Shown here in pieces: positions 17,736 to 27,689 of a stretch of 64,000 bases of DNA. The notes under the pieces are model-generated. The model was not told where the DNA came from. It was given only the letters and a program-made list of their open reading frames with translations, and made no database searches. This DNA comes from an uncultured Gammaproteobacteria bacterium (GTDB lineage: Bacteria; Pseudomonadota; Gammaproteobacteria; UBA4575). The translations under genes and the position numbers were made by a program. Position 1 is the stretch's first letter. Each line of letters begins with the position of its first letter. The stretch lies in contig OX638335.1 of assembly GCA_951812785.1 (NCBI GenBank), positions 1,569,653 through 1,633,652 on the forward strand. The letters are read 5' to 3'.

Positions 17736-18338
17736 TTAATCATAATTTGTTCTTGTTTCAAAAGCTTGAGACAATGTATTAAGGTCTAAATATTCCAACT
17801 CTCCACCAACAGGGACCCCTTGAGCCAGCCTTGTGGTTTTTAAACCATTCTTCTTTACCATTTCCGCAATGACATGAGCAGTGACTTCACCTTCCATGGT
17901 GGAACTAGTGGCGAGAATAACTTCTTCTAGATCCCCCGACTGTAAACGTTCTTCTAATTTGTCTAAACCGAGTTGCTCTGGACCAATACCATCCAAAGGA
18001 GACAACTTACCCATCAATACAAAGTAAATGCCGTTATAGGTGGTGCCATTTTCTATTGCCATTAAATCCGTCGGTGTTTCAACAATGCACATTTGAGTAG
18101 ATTTGCGATTAGTACTATTACAGATTTCGCAGATTTGCGCTTCAGTATAATTTCTACATTGACGACAATGCTTAATATTCTCAACTGCTTTGCAGATCAC
18201 TTGACCGAGCTTAATTGATTTATCTTGCTCAACTTTTAACAAGTGTAGCGCCATGCGTTGCGCAGACTTTTGACCTACACCCGGCAGCAATTTAAGTGAA
18301 TCAATTAGCTCAGTGAGCAATGGAGAATGTTCTGCCAC
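17736..18338 (-). CDS. recR: Recombination mediator RecR
   Basis: Works with RecF/RecO to load RecA at gaps. It is 200 aa. The helix-hairpin-helix LPGVGQKSAQRMALHLL is at about 17-33. The zinc finger is CRQCRNYTEAQICEIC (about 57-72), and the Toprim domain has IVETPTDLMAIEN and a conserved LAQGVPVGGELEYLD. It lies 11 nt after ybaB in the dnaX-ybaB-recR order. Confidence 0.97.
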   Translation of the reverse strand: MAEHSPLLTELIDSLKLLPGVGQKSAQRMALHLLKVEQDKSIKLGQVICKAVENIKHCRQCRNYTEAQICEICNSTNRKSTQMCIVETPTDLMAIENGTTYNGIYFVLMGKLSPLDGIGPEQLGLDKLEERLQSGDLEEVILATSSTMEGEVTAHVIAEMVKKNGLKTTRLAQGVPVGGELEYLDLNTLSQAFETRTNYD

Positions 18339-18349
18339 TGATAGCCTCT

Positions 18350-18673
18350 TTAGAAGGGAAGTTTCATACCTGATGGCAATGACATGCCAGAGGTTAAGCC
18401 TGAATACTTATCTTTAGTCGTGACTTCTAATTTATGCACTGCATCATTCATGGCCGCAGCAATTAAATCTTCTAGCATATCTTTATCATCACCAATTAAA
18501 CTGTCATCAATTGCAATGCGTTTAACTTCATGGCTACCCATCATGGTCACTTTCACCATGCCGCCACCAGACTGACCTTCTACTTCAATTAGTTTGATTT
18601 CTTCTTGCGCTTTTTGCATGTCTTCCTGCATTTTCTGCGCTTGTTTCATCAAATTACCTAACCCACCTTTCAT
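18350..18673 (-). CDS. ybaB: Nucleoid-associated protein YbaB/EbfC
   Basis: A 107-aa dimeric DNA-binding protein. N-terminal coiled helix [20 protein letters not shown] (about 6-25), then the beta-sheet core [20 protein letters not shown] and a C-terminal [16 protein letters not shown]. Its start overlaps the last base of the dnaX stop region, so translation is probably coupled. recR follows 11 nt on. Confidence 0.96.
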   Translation of the reverse strand: MKGGLGNLMKQAQKMQEDMQKAQEEIKLIEVEGQSGGGMVKVTMMGSHEVKRIAIDDSLIGDDKDMLEDLIAAAMNDAVHKLEVTTKDKYSGLTSGMSLPSGMKLPF

Positions 18674-20385
18674 TATTCACCCTCTTGTTTCGGTTGTGTT
18701 GACTTTACTTGTATTGATCCGGGCACCATTTCAGCCTGCATGTCTCTTTTTAACGCCTGAACAAATTCATCTTTCTCTAAACTTGCTTCTGCTTTACTCA
18801 AGCGTGCTTCTTCTTGATCTCTTGTGTATTGCGCAGGACTATCGATCGCCTCTATCATTACCTCAATAGATACATTGGTATTTGCACCAAACGTCTCTTT
18901 TAATTTCTGCGTGAGTTTAGAGACGGTTGCTCCGGCCATTAAGCTTTCATGCTCACTGGCAAGTAATAATTTTATTTCATCGCCCTGATAACTTTGCAAC
19001 GCGCAATGCGTCGCAAGCGCCCTGACTACCCCCGCAAATTGTGCCTTTTCTATAATCTCTAGCCATTCAGACGGATCTGTAGTTTTTGGACGTGATTTAG
19101 GTTCTGGAATGTCAGCGGGCACTTGTTCTGCTGCTGGCAACACTTTAGCAGGTTGCGTCTCGTGTTCTACTCGTTTTCCGACCGAATTATTTTCTAATTT
19201 AGATATTTCTTTAGTTTCTAATACTGTTGCCACCATCGCCGACGCTTTGCTTTTACCAGAAGGTGCCGCCGAAACGCATTTTGCATGTGGCGCTTTATTC
19301 CCACTTGGCCTAAACATAATCATTCGCAACACAGCCATTTCAAAACCGGCACGAGATGAATGCGCTAGATATAAATCTTTTCGGCTATTGAGAATAATCT
19401 GATAAAACAATTGAATATCTTCGGCGGCAATTTTCTCACTAACCATCTTTATAGTGTCGCCGAATAAAACAATTTGTTCTTTATATTCCGGCACCGCTTG
19501 TGAAATCGCGGAAGCATGAAAAATAACAATCAGTTGGTCAAGCAACTTGCTGAAATCTACATTTAAGGTCGTTAGCGAATGAATTAACTCCATCGCTTTA
19601 GCCGGATCAAACTCACAGATAGCATCAATCAATGCATTGATTTGCTCACTAGGCACAGTGCCTAGCATTTGACTAACAGTATGTTCCGAAACGTCGCCGC
19701 CAGAATAGGCAATCGCTTGATCTAGCAAACTTAATGCATCTCGCATGCTACCATCAGCAGATTCTGCTAGTTGTATTAATGCGGGTGTTTCTGATTTTAT
19801 GCCTTCCGAAGCTAGCACTTGCTCTAATTGGCCAGCAATTTTTTCGGTAGAAATATGACGCAATGTAAACTGCAAACAGCGTGACAATACAGTGACGGGG
19901 AGTTTCTGCGGATCTGTCGTCGCAAGTAAGAATTTCACATGTTCTGGGGGTTCTTCTAAAGTCTTCAATAATGCATTGAAGCTGTGTCCAGATAACATGT
20001 GTACCTCATCAATGAGGTATATCTTGAAACGCCCTCGCGTGGGTGCATACTGAACGTTTTCTAATAATTCACGTGTATCTTCGACGCGCGTCCTTGATGC
20101 CGCATCAACCTCAATCAAATCAACAAAGCGGCCTTCCGTAATTGACTGACAAGTATCACACATGCCACATGGCTCAGCGGTAATACCTTGTTCGCAAGTC
20201 AGCGCTTTAGCCAACACTCTTGCCACCGTGGTTTTACCTACGCCGCGAGTACCAGAAAATAGATACGCATGGTGCAAACGATTAGCTTTAAGTGCGTTTA
20301 CCAATGCCGTGACCACATGCTCCTGGCCTACGATGTCAGCAAACGTCTGCGGACGCCATTTTCGCGCTAATACTTGATGAGACAT
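18673..20385 (-). CDS. dnaX: DNA polymerase III subunit tau/gamma
   Basis: Clamp-loader ATPase. It is 570 aa. Walker A is [14 protein letters not shown] (about 43-56), the zinc site is [16 protein letters not shown] (about 64-79), Walker B is IDEVHMLS (about 126), the SRC motif is VLSRCLQF, and the C-terminal tau region includes [16 protein letters not shown] see no obvious A-rich slippery heptamer for gamma production, so a frameshifted short form is unproven. First gene of the dnaX-ybaB-recR unit, with the SRP RNA 26 nt upstream. Confidence 0.96.
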   Translation of the reverse strand: MSHQVLARKWRPQTFADIVGQEHVVTALVNALKANRLHHAYLFSGTRGVGKTTVARVLAKALTCEQGITAEPCGMCDTCQSITEGRFVDLIEVDAASRTRVEDTRELLENVQYAPTRGRFKIYLIDEVHMLSGHSFNALLKTLEEPPEHVKFLLATTDPQKLPVTVLSRCLQFTLRHISTEKIAGQLEQVLASEGIKSETPALIQLAESADGSMRDALSLLDQAIAYSGGDVSEHTVSQMLGTVPSEQINALIDAICEFDPAKAMELIHSLTTLNVDFSKLLDQLIVIFHASAISQAVPEYKEQIVLFGDTIKMVSEKIAAEDIQLFYQIILNSRKDLYLAHSSRAGFEMAVLRMIMFRPSGNKAPHAKCVSAAPSGKSKASAMVATVLETKEISKLENNSVGKRVEHETQPAKVLPAAEQVPADIPEPKSRPKTTDPSEWLEIIEKAQFAGVVRALATHCALQSYQGDEIKLLLASEHESLMAGATVSKLTQKLKETFGANTNVSIEVMIEAIDSPAQYTRDQEEARLSKAEASLEKDEFVQALKRDMQAEMVPGSIQVKSTQPKQEGE

Positions 20386-20411
20386 TGATTAATTTTTGTT
20401 TTGGCGGCAAC

Positions 20412-20511
20412 CTGTGCCAGTAGGAACTCAGCACTCGAATCAATTGTTACCGTTGCTCCCTTCCGGGCCTGGCGGGGTTCACAATCTATCGCTGCAAAGA
20501 AACCGACACAG
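20412..20511 (-). ncRNA. ffs: Signal recognition particle RNA (small bacterial 4.5S type)
   Basis: On the minus strand the conserved apical domain reads CCAGGCCCGGAAGGGAGCAA, the GGAA tetraloop and internal-loop core of SRP RNA. CTGTGTC at the 5' side and GGCACAG at the 3' side close the basal stem, giving about 100 nt. The location just upstream of dnaX is the usual one in gammaproteobacteria. The exact ends are approximate. Confidence 0.9.
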
Positions 20512-20779
20512 ATCACCAATACACTTTACGTCATAGTAACATTTCAGGGCCTAAAAGCTGTGTTTAAACAGATACAAATAATCGCCTGCAATGTTTATAT
20601 TTTTTAAAGAGTGGGCAACATACTTGGATTAAAAATGAAGTCAAGACTCAAATACGCTACCATATTTAGTTCTTTACATTTCAATAAGATAAAATCAAAT
20701 ATTAAGTACTAATTTTTAAATATCATTTAAGTTAAAATTGTATGGTGCCCCTCTTTGCATACTATTTATTCAATTTATC

Positions 20780-22525
20780 ATGATTAATCGACGAGAATTT
20801 ATACAACTGCTGTTTATTGCATCGGCCAGCGGCCTTTTACCTCGAACTAGCATGGGTCAAACTCAGGACCTATACCAGATTCCAAATTTTGGAAATACAC
20901 GTTTATTGCATTTCACAGACTGTCATGCGCAACTTAATCCTGTCTATTTTCGAGAACCCCACATCAATATAGGTTTGGCAGGCTCGTTTGCTCGTCCTCC
21001 CCACGTGGTAGGAGAAGATTTACTCAAATACTTCTCGCTCGAAGGTAATGCCCAGCTTTCTCATGCTTACACCCATTTAAACTATGAATCTGCTGTACAA
21101 AAATACGGCAAGGTGGGCGGCTTCGCCCATTTAGCCAGCTTAGTTAAACAATTACGCGCCGCTGTTGCTGACAACCAATCATTATTACTTGATGGCGGCG
21201 ACACCTGGCAAGGTTCCGGCACTGCACTGAAAACTAATGGGATGGATATGGTACATGCATGTAATTTGCTCGGTGTAAACATCATGACGGGACATTGGGA
21301 ATTCACCTATCACGAGCAACAAGTACTAGAAAACATTGCTGCCTTTAACGGCGAGTTTATTGCACAGAATATTAATGCCACTGAAGAAGCATTATTTGAT
21401 GGCACCGAAGTGTATGACGAAGACAGCGGATATGTATTCCCCCCTTACACCATCAAACAATTAGCTCACAGTCGCATTGCAGTCATTGGACAAGCATTCC
21501 CGTACACACCTGTTGCCAATCCAAAACGTTTTATCCCTAACTGGACATTTGGCATTAACGATAGTGAACTTCAAGACTTGGTCAATGAAATTCATGCCAC
21601 TCACAAACCGGATGCAGTGGTGTTGCTGTCACATAACGGTGCTGATGTAGACATCAAAATGGCAAGTTCTTTAACAGGTATAGATATTATTTTAGGTGGA
21701 CATACTCACGACGGCATCCCTAAAGCACTGGAAATTAAGAATACTGGTGGCACTACTTTAGTCACCAATGCAGGCTCTAATGGCAAGTTTTTAGGCGTAA
21801 TGGACTTGGACATCAAACAAGGCAAAGTACGCGCCTATCAATACAAGTTACTCCCTATTTTTTCAAACTTAATTAAATCTGACAAAGATATGCAAGCGTA
21901 TATCGACAAAGTACGCGCACCGCATATAGATTGGCTATCAGAAGAACTAGGCACAACAGAAACTACGCTATATCGCCGGGGTAATTTTAACGGGACATTT
22001 GATCAGTTAATTTGTGATGCACTGCGCCAACAGAATGATGCACAGATTTCTTTGTCCCCAGGATTTAGATGGGGAACGACTCTGCCAATGAATAGCGCCA
22101 TCACTATGGAACATGTACTAGACCAAACTTGTATGACCTACCCAGAAACCTATCGTAGAGAAATGTCTGGTGAAAATATTAAGCTAATTTTAGAAGATGT
22201 ATGCGACAACCTATTCAACCCTAACCCTTACTATCAACAAGGTGGCGACATGGTGCGTTTAGGCGGTATGGACTATATATGCAGCCCTAATGAATCAATT
22301 GGTAGTCGTATTAGCGATATGACTTTAGATGACGGCACTGCAATTGACGAGAACAAAAATTATATAGTAGCTGGCTGGGCAACGGTTAACGAAAAAGCCC
22401 CTGGTCCACCCGTATGGGAACAAGTTTCCGATTATATTAAAGAGCAAGACACGGTAAAGATAGACAAACTAAATTCACCTAAGCTTATTGGAGTGAAAGG
22501 CAATCCTGGAATTAGTGACGTTTAA
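20780..22525 (+). CDS. soxB: Thiosulfohydrolase SoxB (Tat-exported)
   Basis: Di-manganese hydrolase that releases sulfate from the SoxYZ-bound sulfur chain in periplasmic thiosulfate oxidation. The ATG at 20780 gives 581 aa and places a twin-arginine motif at once (NRREFIQLL). A longer frame from 20738 would hide it. Signatures: LLHFTDCHAQLNPVYFREP (about 41-59), DGGDTWQGSG, MTGHWEFTYHE, LLSHNGADVD, GGHTHDGIPK, and SPGFRWG. No soxXYZA or soxCD is in this window, so its partners must be elsewhere. The gene is convergent with the permease, 2 nt apart. Confidence 0.95.
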   Translation: MINRREFIQLLFIASASGLLPRTSMGQTQDLYQIPNFGNTRLLHFTDCHAQLNPVYFREPHINIGLAGSFARPPHVVGEDLLKYFSLEGNAQLSHAYTHLNYESAVQKYGKVGGFAHLASLVKQLRAAVADNQSLLLDGGDTWQGSGTALKTNGMDMVHACNLLGVNIMTGHWEFTYHEQQVLENIAAFNGEFIAQNINATEEALFDGTEVYDEDSGYVFPPYTIKQLAHSRIAVIGQAFPYTPVANPKRFIPNWTFGINDSELQDLVNEIHATHKPDAVVLLSHNGADVDIKMASSLTGIDIILGGHTHDGIPKALEIKNTGGTTLVTNAGSNGKFLGVMDLDIKQGKVRAYQYKLLPIFSNLIKSDKDMQAYIDKVRAPHIDWLSEELGTTETTLYRRGNFNGTFDQLICDALRQQNDAQISLSPGFRWGTTLPMNSAITMEHVLDQTCMTYPETYRREMSGENIKLILEDVCDNLFNPNPYYQQGGDMVRLGGMDYICSPNESIGSRISDMTLDDGTAIDENKNYIVAGWATVNEKAPGPPVWEQVSDYIKEQDTVKIDKLNSPKLIGVKGNPGISDV

Positions 22526-22527
22526 TT

Positions 22528-23601
22528 CTATATAGTTTGTAGATTCACTAACCAAGCTATGACGAATATTTGTGGCACGGTAATTAATGGCAAAAATAAG
22601 GCAATTTTCCACGAACGCGTAGATTCTTTAAGCACCATCACTTCTGTATAGTCGGTCGACACACCTGCCATCAGAAATGCAAAACTGTTGCCTGGTGAAT
22701 TAGCACGCGTTAACAAATCCGCAGCGATAGGCGCGGAACCTTCTGAGCATACTTCAATGATTGTGGCTACCACTAATGTGAATAGTAGTCCGACCATTGT
22801 TGGACCAAAATATTGTTGGAATAAAGACACATCTAAAAATGCGCGAATCACACTAGCTAACAACACGCCAAACAAAATCCACCGCACTACCATCCGCGAA
22901 TCCAACACACCTCTTTTTATCATCTCAAAAAATGTACCGCTATTGAAAGTTGCAGCAGATAATTGAGTTTTCGCTTCATACCAAAAATTAAATTCAGCTG
23001 GTAGTTCTACTGTATGTGGATTTTCAGGTAACACACCTCTCTCCTCCAATAAATCGAACAACCAACCAGAAAGCAATGCAATGAGCATCGACGCCAATAT
23101 GAAGAATAGCGTCCATTTCAAGCCAATTAATGCAAATAGAATAATCGTGAGTGAAAATGAGTTCCATGGGCTTGCAATTAAGAATGCCATTACCTGGCCA
23201 ACACTAGCCCCACGTTCATATAATTTTGCGCCCACCATTAAAATACCATGACTACATAAGTCTAATAGCACTCCGCCTATAGTGGCTCGTACAATTCCTC
23301 TAAAGCCAGTGCCAGTACCTAACACCGAGATAACAAATTCACGCGGCACTTTGGACAACAAGGCAAGCATTATAATACCCAACAATATCCCCCACCATAC
23401 AATGTTCAACAAGGAGAATACTGATTGGCCCATAACAGCTAGCCAATGCATGTTTTCTACCAAATGTGAGCATTGCCAATGCAAAACATACAATACAATT
23501 GAAAAAAGCATTGAGATCCATAGCAAGTAATCTACCGAACTATTCGGCTCATGGCAGCTTTCTTCTTGTTTGGGTGTATTACAACAGCTTGACATCAGCA
23601 T
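22528..23601 (-). CDS. Putative permease (YraQ/ArsP-like, DUF318)
   Basis: A 357-aa membrane protein with about eight helices in two halves. Each half carries a family motif: FLIASPWNSFSLTI (about 140-153) and ATIIEVCSEGSAPIAADLL (about 283-301), with AFLMAGVSTDYTEVMVL after it. A Cys-rich cytoplasmic start (SSCCNTPKQEESC) could bind metal or thiol-reactive substrates. The ArsP branch exports organoarsenicals; the substrate here is not defined. It converges on soxB. Confidence 0.8.
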   Translation of the reverse strand: MLMSSCCNTPKQEESCHEPNSSVDYLLWISMLFSIVLYVLHWQCSHLVENMHWLAVMGQSVFSLLNIVWWGILLGIIMLALLSKVPREFVISVLGTGTGFRGIVRATIGGVLLDLCSHGILMVGAKLYERGASVGQVMAFLIASPWNSFSLTIILFALIGLKWTLFFILASMLIALLSGWLFDLLEERGVLPENPHTVELPAEFNFWYEAKTQLSAATFNSGTFFEMIKRGVLDSRMVVRWILFGVLLASVIRAFLDVSLFQQYFGPTMVGLLFTLVVATIIEVCSEGSAPIAADLLTRANSPGNSFAFLMAGVSTDYTEVMVLKESTRSWKIALFLPLITVPQIFVIAWLVNLQTI

Positions 23602-23791
23602 CCAATCTAATGGCGTTGGTTAATTCACGCCGCATACAAAAACTTAATCATTACTTAGGCGGCCTACATACTACAGTGACTTACTGAATAATTCTTTCAC
23701 TCACATTCCACAACTACACCAGATCAACGATCAAGCTTTTTTATGCAATTGCCATCAATTTATAAGTTTAGATAAAATCTAAGGCTTAAAG
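23602..23791. other. Non-coding stretch before a photolyase remnant
   Basis: I see no gene, tRNA or repeat in these 190 nt. They lie where the body of a photolyase gene would be expected, given the C-terminal remnant that follows, but no recognisable photolyase codons remain. Confidence 0.4.
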
Positions 23792-23893
23792 GTGAATCCA
23801 GGTAAAAATTATCTGCATCCGATTATTGATCACAACGTTGCAAGAAAACGTGCTTTAGCTGCTTATAAGAAAATTAAAAGATCCAGTGAGTAA
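23792..23893 (+). pseudogene. Photolyase/cryptochrome C-terminal remnant
   Basis: The 33-codon stretch from GTG at 23792 reads NPGKNYLHPIIDHNVARKRA then LAAYKKIK and a stop. This resembles the extreme C-terminus of class-I deoxyribodipyrimidine photolyases, where the pattern is G..YP.PIVDH..AR.RAL.A. Nothing upstream continues the homology, so nearly the whole gene has been deleted. Recognition rests on a short segment. It marks the left edge of the decayed accessory region. Confidence 0.5.
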
Positions 23894-23897
23894 TTTT

Positions 23898-24710
23898 CTA
23901 TTCTGAGGTAGCAAAAGTTTCCAGACGAACTAGATGCATTAATTCCTTAAAATTACTCACAATAGCATCAGGTCTATGTGGATGAGCGACTGTTCCAGGA
24001 AAGATTTTATCTAGCCACTCTTCATCCCAATCTGCACCATTGTAATAAATCCCAGTCACACCTGCTTCTTTCGCCGCAATAATATCAGTTGTGCTATCCC
24101 CTATATACCAACAACTTAAATTTGGCTCTTCTCCCAGCTCCTCAAGTGCTCGCAATATTTGATCAGGCGCTGGCTTTCTTTTTGCCACATCATCACCACA
24201 CACGATAGTATGAAAAAAATGTTCCCAGCCTGTCCCATTGACAATAGAAACTTCATGCATCATAAATTCACGATTACGATTAGTTAGTGCCCCTACTTTC
24301 AAATTTAACTCATGTAAATCTTCCAGCATTTTTTCTACATTCCCCTCAAATGGATACACGTCACCAAAATAATTTCTATAAGCATCATCAAAGGCTTCAT
24401 GAACTATTTTTTTAGCTTCTTCATCAGCACCAAATAACACTTGAAAAATATCAGTCCGCGACACTTTACGTGCTGCTTTTAATTTAGGGTGTAGCTTTTT
24501 ATTCTCCCGTACATACTTAACCAGCTTGGCATCTTCTAGGGTTTTACTATCCTTAGTCTTCACCATTCGATCAATCACATTCAGCTCATGTAATTTAGGC
24601 AAAATATCATCAATAGCGTGATACATTGCGTCATGAGTATCCACCAAGGTTGCATGCCAATCAAATAATATGATTTTAGGTGCCGCATAAGGTATTTCCA
24701 CTATGGTCAT
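23898..24710 (-). CDS. HAD-family phosphatase-like hydrolase
   Basis: About 270 aa from the ATG at 24710 (a TTG two codons upstream is less likely). HAD motif I is ILFDWHATLVDT, motif II LTNRNREF, motif III Lys in RKPAPDQIL, motif IV IGDSTTDIIAAKEAG. The second Asp of the usual DxDxT is His (DWHAT), a variation that can alter the acid/base step or indicate a non-phosphatase reaction. A helical cap lies at about 30-110. The substrate is unknown; it is closest in layout to phosphoglycolate phosphatase. Its start touches the end of the MmeI relic. Confidence 0.82.
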   Translation of the reverse strand: MTIVEIPYAAPKIILFDWHATLVDTHDAMYHAIDDILPKLHELNVIDRMVKTKDSKTLEDAKLVKYVRENKKLHPKLKAARKVSRTDIFQVLFGADEEAKKIVHEAFDDAYRNYFGDVYPFEGNVEKMLEDLHELNLKVGALTNRNREFMMHEVSIVNGTGWEHFFHTIVCGDDVAKRKPAPDQILRALEELGEEPNLSCWYIGDSTTDIIAAKEAGVTGIYYNGADWDEEWLDKIFPGTVAHPHRPDAIVSNFKELMHLVRLETFATSE

Positions 24711-24712
24711 AT

Positions 24713-25725
24713 TCAAACCACTCCATCTCCATCAAATATCTTATTAGTTTTGTATTTTTTACTTGAACAACCGATAACTACACACCAAACTCCGGCATTA
24801 TTCGTAGCATTGTTAGCCCACTGGAATTGAGTATGACAGAAGAAGATATGTTGATTCCAACTATACAATCGTGACCATAAATACTGAACTTGTTCTCCTC
24901 TGGATATAGAGTTAGTTGAGACAAACGCAAAACTGCATTTAAATTTAAGAACATCTTTTTATCCTGCAAACAGGCCACCGTTAACATAGGGTAATTGGTC
25001 TGCCCATCGTGGTAGTTTTGCCTTCTTACGTTCTTTTAAAGGTGTATCCATTGCACGAAACAATTCGACAATAACATCTTGTGTATTATTGGATCGGCTA
25101 TCACTCATCTTCTGTATAATTGATGTGAATGAATTTTTACCGTTAAAAATATCTGTATCTTCCGCAAAAAAACAAAATATCAATCGTGCCATAAAGTGAT
25201 TCATATCGTGTCGACGTTCATCAACACTCCAATCTTCATTATCTGTAAGCAACTCTACATAAAGACGATTTAGACGACTAGTCGCTTTAATATCAATTGC
25301 ATTGTTACGAATTTGTTTGACGGTTTTAATTCCTGCCAAAGACAAGAAAAAACCAAAGTGATCAGGAAATTCTGGATAAGCGCACGCAAGAGTCTCACCA
25401 GTATTCAAATCTTCTGCTTCAAAATTAATACCATCTGTTGCAAGTATAAATTTCGCCTTTGCTTTAGCTGTGGCAGGACTTTCTTTTAGCTCTGATAGCA
25501 TGTTTGTCACTTCATTTCCGGGACAAACAGTTATGTGGATGTTATTGCGTTGTAGTACGCCATTATCTATATCAGAAGAATTGCTAAAATTTTTTTACTC
25601 TTGAGACGTTGTATGGTTGTAGGTTTATTTCCGAACGCCTCTAAAAACATATACGGAAAATTATCCGGATCAAATTCTTGCTCCGCCAATTCCGTTATTG
25701 CTTGTTCTATTTCAATAGCGTTCAA
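24713..25725 (-). pseudogene. MmeI-type (type IIG/IIL) restriction-methyltransferase relic
   Basis: Three lesions are visible. The N-terminus starts at the TTG at 25725 (NAIEIEQAITELAEQEFDPD, FLEAFGNKPTTI). One A missing from an A-run at about 25580-25590 shifts the frame to the main 183-aa segment (ILATDGINFEAEDL, RHDMNHFMARLIFCFFAEDT, RWADQLPYVNGGLFAG). A stop at 24959-24961 then marks a large deletion. In the same frame the sequence jumps to a later part of the enzyme (FAFVSTNSISRGEQV, NNAGVWCVVIG, ending at 24713). The SAM-binding and NPPY catalytic segments and the target-recognition domain are gone. Confidence 0.8.
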
Positions 25726-25771
25726 AATTTACATCCCATTGTTTTATTATAATTTATATCCCACAAATATA

Positions 25772-26155
25772 AATAAGTGCCTTGGAAAAGTCAAAATAGA
25801 GAAAGATATTCTGCGACTTGATGTTTCACCCGTTCAAGTAGCACAGTTATTTGATCTTGATCCTGTCCATCAAGACTGCTTAGAAATAAAAGAAACTGTT
25901 CAATGGCAAATGAATGGTAAAGGATATACGTTACTAATAAATAACAGACCAGTATCAACTAATTCCGCATCATCAGAAGCGTTGAAGAGATCTGTGATTA
26001 AAGCACTTGCATGGAATCAAGGGTTAATGGATGGAACAATAAAGTCTATAAGACAGATTGAAAAAGAGAAGAATTTGAATTCCAGCTATATCAGACGAAC
26101 CCTTCCTAGCTTATCTACCCACATCAGCACTATTTTCTATTTTCACAAAAAATAA
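25772..26155 (+). pseudogene. Large serine recombinase, C-terminal remnant
   Basis: The conceptual translation KVKIEKDILRLDVSP ... LEIKETVQWQMNGKGYTLLI ... LKRSVIKALAWNQGLMDGTI ... IRQIEKEKNLNSSYIRRTL resembles the C-terminal region of recombinase-family proteins. It includes the final HTH-like segment that usually reads A-x-W...L..G...SI..IA...G....YV.R.L..A.L.P. No catalytic N-terminal resolvase domain is present, and the match breaks down after RRTL. It is divergent from the MmeI relic and probably a leftover of the element that brought in the island. Confidence 0.55.
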
Positions 26156-26230
26156 TTCATCGTTAGTCCTTGAAAAACTAAAATCCAATATTGTCATCTT
26201 AAGTTGACATATTTCTACAAAATTCACAAT

Positions 26231-27676
26231 CTAGCTCTTCTCTGAAATGAGATCTTTTAAGCGTGCTTTTATATTTTCATATTTCAGACGTAAATGTGCT
26301 TTTCCGTTCGTCGTCAACAAACCTGTATGCCCAACGACATTTCTTACAGGCACATATGCTACCGCATCCTCATATAATGATTGCTTTCCAGCTCGCTCTT
26401 TTTTTCCTTCAACAACGATAGCAAGAGTATCCATGCCTAAATAATGAATATCATCATCATATTCTCTAATATCAAAACTAAGGTTTGCTTTACCTTTTTT
26501 ATCCGACTCATGTTTACGCCATTTAGCTGCTTCGTCTAATACACCCTTTTTAAGATCAATGTTTTTACACTCAATATATTTACGAACAAGGTTTTCAGAT
26601 AGAAAGCAATCCGCATAGCAAGATAGATTAAATTCCGCATCATCTTTTAACTCACCCAACCATCCATCAACTTGTTCTTTCTGAGGCGCATCATGATCAG
26701 GCTGGTACTCCTCTCTTGCTGCTGAATATAGATCCCTTGCCTTTCTTTCTTTTCGACTTTTTCTCTTGATATTTTCTTGATCGCCTTCATCACCTCGCTC
26801 TAGACGTTGTTCATCCCAAGAATCGAATATACTAGGTAGTGTCTCAAGTTTAAGATAATCGAGCAAGGATTGAAAATTTTCGTCATCTTCTACTATGCCT
26901 TCTCGACTACTAGTGAAAGAATCTTTACCTAAAATATCCATAGAGTCGAAATGTATCTGACCGTAGATATAGCTCTCAACGATTCTTTGTGTAGGAATAT
27001 GTCGAAGTATATTTTTTTCTCTAAGCCTACCATTCACAAACAAATCAATAGTTGCACGCTCTTCAGTCCCTGTAATCTTTAAGTGGCTAGGTTTGACTAC
27101 TGATGCTATAAACCCTTTAATACCTAAAGTAGTAGTAATCTTAAATTTTTCATGCTTTAAATTTGTTAAATTAGCAACAAAGTCATCACTAGAATCATTT
27201 ATAACCCATAAAAATTCTGTAGCATCCACAAGGTCTTTTACATCATCAAATGATACTTTCTCATCATTAACAAATATAGAAAAATCTTCGTCGATTAAAG
27301 AGAAATGGAAGTTAAGTGCTAATAGTTTTTTTATATAAGCAATAGAATTCCTTATTTTTTCTTTTGTTTCCTCAAAAAAAATAATTGTGCCTTGCTGATG
27401 ATTCTTTGCTAGGTCATTTACCAAATCAAAATTCAATCTTTCCAAGAGATATTGATCTGGCGTCATGTCGCTCTTTATTGCATCATCTAAACCTGAATTA
27501 TCAATGACACCTCCAACATAGGAATTATTTTTAGTTTTGCTAAATATAGATATACGTTTGGAGCAAGATAGTAATGCTAACTTGCCAATACCTTTAGCAC
27601 CTATAATACGCCCCAAATGATTTAATACACTTAAAGAAATTTCGAAGTTATATTGCTCATCTGATTTCTCATTCAC
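26231..27676 (-). CDS. GHKL (MORC/Hsp90-like) ATPase of a restriction-type island, N-terminus missing
   Basis: A 481-aa frame. The ATP-lid motif GAKGIGKLALLS lies at about residues 26-37, followed by the GHKL core sheet (ISIFSKTKNNSYVGGV) and a second domain (IKGFIASVVKPSHLKITGTEERATI). The rest is helical and charged, ending VEGKKERAGKQSLYEDAVAYVPVRN. The Bergerat N-box (conserved Glu/Asn) and the DxGxG motif, expected 50-80 residues before the lid, are absent, so the gene looks 5'-truncated and probably cannot bind ATP normally. It starts 13 nt after the cytosine methyltransferase. Such ATPases are known partners of DNA methylases in MORC-linked restriction systems. Confidence 0.68.
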   Translation of the reverse strand: MNEKSDEQYNFEISLSVLNHLGRIIGAKGIGKLALLSCSKRISIFSKTKNNSYVGGVIDNSGLDDAIKSDMTPDQYLLERLNFDLVNDLAKNHQQGTIIFFEETKEKIRNSIAYIKKLLALNFHFSLIDEDFSIFVNDEKVSFDDVKDLVDATEFLWVINDSSDDFVANLTNLKHEKFKITTTLGIKGFIASVVKPSHLKITGTEERATIDLFVNGRLREKNILRHIPTQRIVESYIYGQIHFDSMDILGKDSFTSSREGIVEDDENFQSLLDYLKLETLPSIFDSWDEQRLERGDEGDQENIKRKSRKERKARDLYSAAREEYQPDHDAPQKEQVDGWLGELKDDAEFNLSCYADCFLSENLVRKYIECKNIDLKKGVLDEAAKWRKHESDKKGKANLSFDIREYDDDIHYLGMDTLAIVVEGKKERAGKQSLYEDAVAYVPVRNVVGHTGLLTTNGKAHLRLKYENIKARLKDLISEKS

Positions 27677-27689
27677 TATACCAATCCCT

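Noticed and set aside
18673-20385. Programmed -1 frameshift in dnaX to make gamma
   Set aside because: I saw no A AAA AAG-like slippery site followed by a stem in the expected part of the gene.
20738-20779. Longer soxB start at 20738
   Set aside because: It would put 14 residues ahead of the twin-arginine motif without a ribosome-binding site; the ATG at 20780 gives a standard Tat signal.
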